DNA from: Ceriagrion tenellum
Taxonomy: Eukaryota; Arthropoda; Insecta; Odonata; Coenagrionidae
Assembly (NCBI GenBank): GCA_963169105.1
Contig: OY720637.1
Coordinates: forward strand, 32,483,925 to 32,547,924
Direction of reading: 5' to 3'
Length of the DNA: 64,000 bases
Part shown: positions 58,302 through 64,000 of the stretch, piece after piece
Position numbering within the stretch: position 1 is the first letter of the stretch
Layout of the letters: every line of letters begins with the position of its first letter
Position numbers and translations under genes: made by a program
Notes under the pieces: model-generated
Told to the model about the DNA's origin: nothing
Seen by the model: the letters and a program-made list of their open reading frames with translations, nothing else
Database searches by the model: none

Positions 58302-58977
58302 TCCTGCTAATATTTTGTGTATGGAGAGGATTATCTGTGGAACTGAATTTGGAGTGTTTGAAAAGAGGTGCGGCTCCATGTGTAGGGGCGGTGGGAGTTT
58401 GGACGAGGTCGCGTCAATGGTTGGGGAGGAAAATTTCCAGGGAAAAGTGGATGAGGGATAATTGGAACACGGGGAGAGAGCGGGAAGGGTGATTTGAGGA
58501 GCGGAAGATGTTGGGTAGATGGTTGGGCGGGGGAGGTGGGGGTGGATGGATGGCGGTTGAAGGGTGGCAGTGGGACTTGGGGGTCGGGTCGGAAGAGAGG
58601 AGGAGTTTAAGAGAGTGCGCCAAGGGACCAGAACAGCAAGAGGTCAGTCAACCGATAAACGCGGAGGAGTGGGGCTTGACGAGGGAAGCCCTCGAGGGAC
58701 TTTAGCCGGCCTGAGAGGAAGGATTGGGGAGGGGGGGGAGAGGAGCCTCGGGAGGCGAAATGGGATGGTTTAAGGAAGAAGGGGGGGGGGAGGAGGATGT
58801 TTGGGAATACATGGGGGCGGCGGGGGGAGGGAACTGGAGGTGCTTGATGCGAGCGGCCGCTTGGTAGTGGGGAAGAGATGGAAAACGGTGTTCCAATAAT
58901 AGCACACACGCAGTACTTTTTCCCGAAACAAGTGCAATAACACATAAACAGCTCTACTCAGGAATTTTTGTAAGTTG
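58302..58977. other. Strongly G-biased plus strand
   Basis: 58380-58850 is G-rich on one strand (ggcgggggaggtgggggtgg, ggggggggggagg). Open frames in both directions are composition artefacts. It could form G-quadruplexes. It is not recognised as an element. Confidence 0.4.
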
Positions 58978-58987
58978 ACATACATAC

Positions 58988-59424
58988 ATATATACTAAGG
59001 ATGAGTCTAATCCAAATGACGATTCTCGATTCCACCGATTCTCAGGATTATAATTGGTATCGAGAATCGATCGCCTAAAGTCGATTCCGATTCCAGATAG
59101 ATATATATTCAAATCAAATTTCATTTATCACATCATATTTGTCTCAGAAATGCTGGGTGTAGGCTATCAATTTGTACTTTTTATCTACCTCAATAAGCTA
59201 AGGATATATTTGCTATTTGTTAATAAATATACTTTTTGAGCGACTTGATTGTCTTTGTGATTTAATTTTAGCCAATACTTGAATTTAAATAATAGTCAAA
59301 CGCTGCTGGTATATCAGTATCCCACCTGTTATGAGGAATAATAATCGATGGAGTTGGAATCGAGAATCGATTTGATAGAATCGGAATCGACAAAAAGTGG
59401 AATCAACGCATCCCTAATACATAC
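58988..59424. mobile_element. hAT-like MITE inserted in a LINE B tail
   Basis: The element is 58996-59416. It starts TAAGGATGAGTCTAATCC and ends with the reverse complement of TAGGGATGCGTTGATTCC (13 of 18 bases shared). Both ends are followed by repeated gattctcgattcc motifs. The flanks atatatac (58988-58995) and atacatac (59417-59424) match at 7 of 8 bases, as expected of a hAT 8-bp duplication. The flanks are themselves the (CATA)n tail of LINE B, which makes the duplication less certain. It is non-coding. Confidence 0.7.
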
Positions 59425-59960
59425 CAATCACGCCGTTCCCTTCCGGGGTTGGCAGAGTCACTAAGTTTCACTAATAAATACATATTTGTACACCTCATTT
59501 GTATATATTTGTACCTCTAACTCTGCTTCAATAATTTCCTCCATACTGACTTATCCTTGCAAACCTTATCTGCCTCATCTACCCCCATTGCCTGCTTCAT
59601 ACACGCCCTCCTGTTTTTAAGACTCCTAATATTCCTCCTCCTAAGGCTTTCCTAAACCACATTCAACTACAACTTTCTCGGCCTACCTCTCCCTCTCGCA
59701 CAATTAATTTCATTCTTATATATGTTTCGTTAATCAACTCTCATCCATTCTCTCAACATGGCCGAACCAACGAAGCACACTCCTTTCATATATGTCCATT
59801 ACTGGAGCATCTAACCCACATTCATTTACTACCCACTCATTCCTGACCCTATCCATCCTACGTTGGCCACAAACATTCCTCAGATAATTCATACCAACGG
59901 CGTTTAGTCTACTCTTATGTATATCCTGACATACCCATGTTTCACTACCATAGAGTATTT
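59417..59960 (-). mobile_element. LINE family B, RT C-terminal region and 3' end
   Basis: The minus strand gives, with frameshifts, YGSETWVCQDIHKSRLNAVG, MNYLRNVCGQRRMDRVRNEW, DIYERSVLRWFGHVERMDES, and CARGRGRPRKLWLNVV. It is the longest LINE B copy here and shows the usual post-RT order: YGSETW, L.....G..R.DR.RN, LRWFGHV.RM, GRGRPR. Its (TATG)n tail is split by the hAT-like MITE and continues at 58978-58995. Confidence 0.88.
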
Positions 59961-60069
59961 ATTGTACGACTTACTACTCTAAGTAAAATTTGTAAACTTT
60001 TGTTAATTCCTGAGCATGGAAAAGTTTTACAAAGTTAAGGCTGAAAGTATAGAACGAACAAACAGCCCT

Positions 60070-60655
60070 CTCTGTGGAGTGGGATCGGATTCTGACATTA
60101 GTCGCACACTCCTAAAGACGGATGTGCTGTGTGACGGACGGACACCAACCGTGTAAAGATATAAGGGATAAGGTTTTGAAGGGTGAAATGGTGACATGTA
60201 TTAAGGGAGTGTATTTAGTGGAGCTAAGTTTCTATAGTAGTCACTTAGTGTGAGCGGAAAGAACATGTTTTTATGCCTATCTGTTCGGTAATGTATGTCT
60301 CTTATTTTATCGCTTCTGTCAGACCTAGAGATGTAGTGAGGCGTCATGATAATATTCTCTGTGTCACTCTGAAACACACCAGTTATGAATTTCTCCAACA
60401 CGCTAAGCCTAGCGTGTAGTCTCCGAGTCTCTAGGGGCTCCCACCTTAATCTCTCTAAAAGTTGTGAGACACTATACGTTCGCTCGTAGCAGTTTTTAAC
60501 GAAGCGTGCTGCTTTTTTTTGTATTTCATTATTTTTTTTGTCACATCCTTATGACCAGGGTCCCAAATGCTCGCGGCGTATTCGAAGTGTGGCCTAACCA
60601 GAGCGAAGTAGCATCCTAGCAAATCATCCAAAAAGAGCGAGATGTACAGATGCAA
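60070..60655 (-). mobile_element. LINE family A, variant 3' end, copy 2 with RT C-terminus
   Basis: The minus strand gives CYFALVRPHFEYAASIWDPG, HKDVTKKIMK, and across a frameshift LEKFITGVFQSDTENIIMTP, HYISRSDRSDKIRDIHYRTD and RHKNMFFPLTLSDYYRNLAP. This is the best single view of the LINE A C-terminus and fixes it as CR1/L2-like. The 3' end (60070-60298) has the variant sequence shared with 57064-57291. Confidence 0.9.
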
Positions 60656-61464
60656 CGTCTTTCGAACCTAAAACTTATGACGAGAATTTTGAGTATTTAG
60701 GGACCAGCCGTGGTATTCACAAAGTGTCATTCAGGATAAGCAGCAATAAAAAACATAATGGAAAGATCAGTATTTATGCACTTAGCTAGTAAGCAAAGTA
60801 TCTGAAAATTTAGATTAGTTAGTATACGGGTGTCGATATCCGGTGGAAGTCTGACATCTGTGACTGTCATCATGTGCCATTTAAATATTTGTACCTTATC
60901 TGATAAGATGACAAAAAGATAGAATTCGCTCGATTTTAGGCATTAAAGAGAACGTTGGGACAGCGTATAAATTTTAAATATCAAAGAATGACATAAGAAG
61001 CGAAAAAACTAGGCCGGCCCGGATGGATTATGCAGAAAATAAATGAAATTAATAAAGACATGTCGAGTGCCCGGAATCAAATCCCTGCAGTACCTACTAC
61101 TGAATTCCAACTCCTGCTTGGGTGCTGTCAGAAGAGCACTTCAAGACCACTAATTTGTCCATCCAATTACTGGGCTATAACTGCAGTCACCTTTTTAACT
61201 TCTGCAGCCCTTTGACTAACATAGAATTTTTCTTTTTTACCCTCACAAGGCTTGCCTTTAATTTTCCAAAATTTTAATTATTTACTTTACTATATATTGT
61301 GAGTCTACTGCGCAAAATAGAGCGTATATTAATGTTTGAAGATGCTCATTATAAAAAAAATGTTTAAATAACAATTAATATCGGACAAATAACGTTTTCT
61401 GAGGTGAAGCTTTAAGAAATCAGTTTTTGAAAGAGCCGGTACATCAGCATCTAAAGAACCGTAC
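60656..61464. other. Unassigned AT-rich DNA
   Basis: No feature recognised. Confidence 0.4.
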
Positions 61465-61497
61465 CTGATGATGATGTATTTCATCGAAACCGTTCGC
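61465..61497 (+). ncRNA. Hammerhead-like motif, partly intact
   Basis: CTGATGA (61465-61471), T, GATG-TATTT-CATC (stem II), GAAAC (61486-61490), CGTT, CGC. Both conserved halves and stem II are intact, but the expected GTH is CGC. It is related in sequence to the motif at 24565-24604. Confidence 0.4.
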
Positions 61498-63470
61498 ATT
61501 AAAGTTTATATTGTGAACAATTACCAATTTTCTTTAATTTAATTATGATACTACACCAGATCACGCCTGAAACGACTCTTTTTATAGCAACTTAAAGAGT
61601 TGGTTGATGCAGATGTCGCGCCGGGCTTCTCTCCACCTTTTTTCCATTCCCTTTGCAACTTCTCTCTTTCCCACCAGTACTCAATGGCAAAAGTGACCTC
61701 TGTTTCCGGTCACCTTACAAAAGAATCGACCGATCTACAAGGGAAAACGTAGTGCAGAACTAAGATTGTTAGAAAATAGAATATGTTTACTGGTTCCAAA
61801 CAGTGTTATTTTATTCATGAGGAAATTATTCCTTGAACACAATTCAGCTCTGACGAGCAAGGTGTTACAAGTATCACAGAGATAATCCTGCATGCAATTA
61901 ACTCGAGGAAACGGTTTCTCATTTCTTATGGAGGAGGGACAAAAGTGATGGGAATCGGAATGCAGCACGGCGCAAAGGTAGAGATAATAATGGTGTAACA
62001 GGCTGTGTTTTATAGACCAAGGATGACTGCGCTCGGAAAACAATAATATTCGTGTCGGAATGAGGCTGAAAGAACAAATGTCCATTCAAAGACGATGGGA
62101 TTCATTGATAAAGAGCATGAATCAATATAGGATATTTTAAAACGTTCCTACCAGAGTAAGTGGTGAGCTAATAGCATAACGGTAAGAGACGCCAAAGGGA
62201 TTTGTGCTAGCATTATGATAACTATACGAGTATATCCCATTGTTCTATCTATGAGAGGGTCGGCAATTCATACGCTTTATTAGACCAAAAACTATTACTT
62301 ATTATTAGGCCACAAGAAGTAGGGCCCTTGCCAACATGATAATAAGACGTAGCATTTGCAATATGAGACTTATTTACAAACTACCACGTCGAGGAATCAT
62401 TCTAAAATTTAAACAAAAATCACGATTTTTGCCCCAAGTAAAAAAAAATAGGATTGCATTATTACTATTTATTATTATTATTAGTAATTAATATTAGAAT
62501 ACTAAGATCAGTTTCAAATAATAATTTGAACAGGTAGATTCGATATTGTTACCGCAGCCACATTGCTTATGACGTTCCAAATATTTGACTATTATTTCAT
62601 TAGATAATCTTTCAACCGCATGAAAAGTTTTCGTAGCATCATGCCACTTGTTGGGAATAAGAATTTGGTCAAGGCGAGTTCAGCACAGCAATTCATGTTG
62701 TAAAAACTATCACTACGCAATCATTTTTCATACGATTAACACTACCCAACCCATTAAGCCAATCGCGATGAGGCAACAATACTTTTTCCTGTTATCTTAT
62801 TTCCAGCAAGATGTGAAAACGTTCAAAATCAGCCAGCCAATTCGAAAAATTGTGAAGTGGATTCAACGTCTTAAAGAGTACACTCAAGAATTCCGCTTTA
62901 AGAATTCGAAATGAGGATCCTGCCAGTCACGTTCCCCTAGTCAAGAACTCCCTTGTCAGGACCCAACCTAAGAATTACATTCGGAGGGTGAAATAAAGTC
63001 AAAGAACGTGACGTGGAGCATACTTAAATAGACAACGCGTTTGGCCCTTTGCTTGCGATATCAAGCGGAACGGAAAAGGAGGAGAACAGGGCCACAGCGG
63101 TGATAGTTGGAGTCGGAAAAAATTGAAAGTTGGTGGAGCAGAAGATACAAAGAAGGGAAAGGGGAAACTAAAGGCACACCCCTGAGCTGCCTATCAAGAC
63201 CAAAGGAGTGTAATTCCAAATGCCTAAGAGAATTGCAGATGTACCTACAAATTGCACTTCAAGTGCCTAATTAAAAAAACTCATTATTATTTTCTCGCAT
63301 TAAACCTTAATTAAGCTCACCGCACATAATGTAGAACTCGTGAACTTCATAAAACAAACATTTTCTTGTGATTCTCCTGTAATGAGAATTGAAGCGCTCT
63401 CCACTAAATACAAATTTATGGCCAAAAATTAAATTAATGAACACATTTAAACAACCCAATCAAAATGACT
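61498..63470. other. Unassigned DNA
   Basis: Short open frames (61735-62085 minus, 62648-62914 plus) have no domain I recognise. Confidence 0.4.
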
Positions 63471-63655
63471 TATGGACCAAATGAAATGACTTTGTTAACT
63501 CCACTTGAGGTTTATTTGCACGACCCGGGTTTCGACACTTCGTGAACATATATTGTGGCTGATTTTGTATTTGCACCTGAAGGAGGCACGAAGTATCGAA
63601 AACCGGGTAGTGCTAATAAACCTCAAGTGGACTTAACAAAGTCATTTGGTCCATA
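63471..63655. mobile_element. Fold-back element 3 with hammerhead-like motif
   Basis: Arms at 63471-63544 and 63587-63655 are reverse complements apart from a 4-base indel and a few substitutions. The right arm on the plus strand reads gcac, CTGAAGG, A, GGCACGAAGTATC, GAAAA, CCGG, GTA, gtgc (63573-63613). The outer gcac and gtgc pair perfectly and lie directly against the core, giving a stem I. The left arm on the minus strand has the intact GAAAC, CCGG, GTC, gtgc. No target duplication is evident. Confidence 0.7.
63573..63613 (+). ncRNA. Hammerhead-like ribozyme motif with stem I
   Basis: This copy has a 4-bp stem I (gcac/gtgc) placed exactly where a type I hammerhead needs it. Two core bases are off: CTGAAGG for CTGANGA, and GAAAA for GAAAC. 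The opposite arm keeps GAAAC and a GTC cleavage triplet. Confidence 0.45.
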
Positions 63656-63749
63656 ATGAATAACTTCCACTAAGTAAAGCCTGCAACCATTTCCCTTGCA
63701 AAATTACTTAGTTTTTCCAATTTTAGACTAATACCAGGTGGCAGGAGCA

Positions 63750-63990
63750 TTCAGAAATCGAACCAATAGTTATGAGATCCATGAAGTAAGGGATCTCATT
63801 AGTATATTAGGGTTGCAAGAGCACATCCATAAGTTTCGTTTCTTACCTACTAGCGGTTTATTGCTTGGAATGTTCATTATAGGCCTCTAACGCTGAACAA
63901 ATTTATGAAAGGTCTAACGTATACTTGCTAATACACATAATGATTAGTCAGCAAGAGTGAACAAATTCGTTATCCGTCACATAATAACTC
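63750..63990 (+). repeat. Dispersed repeat K, copy 2
   Basis: It matches 53690-53965 in the same orientation (see that entry). It is truncated by the window edge or ends just before it. Confidence 0.75.
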
Positions 63991-64000
63991 TTTTACCGGG

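Overview
The window reads as non-coding DNA from an animal nuclear genome that is large, AT-rich and loaded with transposons, most likely an arthropod. That placing is inference. It rests on the mix of mobile elements: Jockey-clade, CR1/L2-like and RTE-like LINEs, a Penelope-like element, tRNA-headed SINEs, and hAT- and pogo/mariner-like MITEs. I found no operons, no tRNA or rRNA genes, no CRISPR array, and no host exon that I can defend. Every protein I can recognise belongs to a retrotransposon, and every one is broken by stops, frameshifts or truncation.

Layout. 0.1-6.9 kb: fragments of LINE families A, B and F, a tRNA-headed SINE, a duplicated SINE with a fold-back, and a 208-bp fold-back element at 5.4 kb. 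6.9-18.8 kb: CpG-richer islands near 8.3, 12.5 and 17.9 kb. Between them lie two LINE C fragments, a LINE F copy carrying a TA-flanked MITE, a second LINE F copy facing it, and LINE E and A fragments. 18.8-29.5 kb: sparse, with several SINE heads, a CR1/L2-type LINE remnant at 26 kb, a perfect 20-bp hairpin at 21.9 kb, and a possible TATA promoter at 25.6 kb. 29.5-34.1 kb: the best preserved block. The tail of a Penelope-like element is split by a 2.6-kb Jockey-clade LINE between 11-bp direct repeats. A CpG-rich island and a LINE B copy with its own duplicated target follow. 34.1-45 kb: LINE fragments at 35.3-37.4 kb, a long stretch of nothing recognisable, a hAT-like MITE with a perfect 8-bp target duplication at 41.6 kb, and LINE E at 43.5 kb. 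45-50 kb: a second fold-back element with a 12-bp target duplication, LINE A, LINE E, an RTE-like LINE D fragment and a small TIR element. 50-64 kb: SINE, LINE A and LINE B copies (one pair nearly identical and inverted), a hAT-like MITE sitting in a LINE tail, a repeat pair called K here, and a third fold-back element at 63.5 kb.

The most interesting signal is a motif at seven loci: CTGANGA, one base, a short hairpin, GAAAC, 2-4 bases, then usually GTH. This follows the order of a type I hammerhead ribozyme core with a very short stem III. One copy sits just downstream of the Penelope-like coding remnant, and three sit in fold-back elements. Hammerhead ribozymes are known from Penelope-like retroelements. 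The extra base before stem II, and the lack of an adjoining stem I at some copies, leave activity unproven.

Family letters A-L, K, M and N are local labels used only in this answer.
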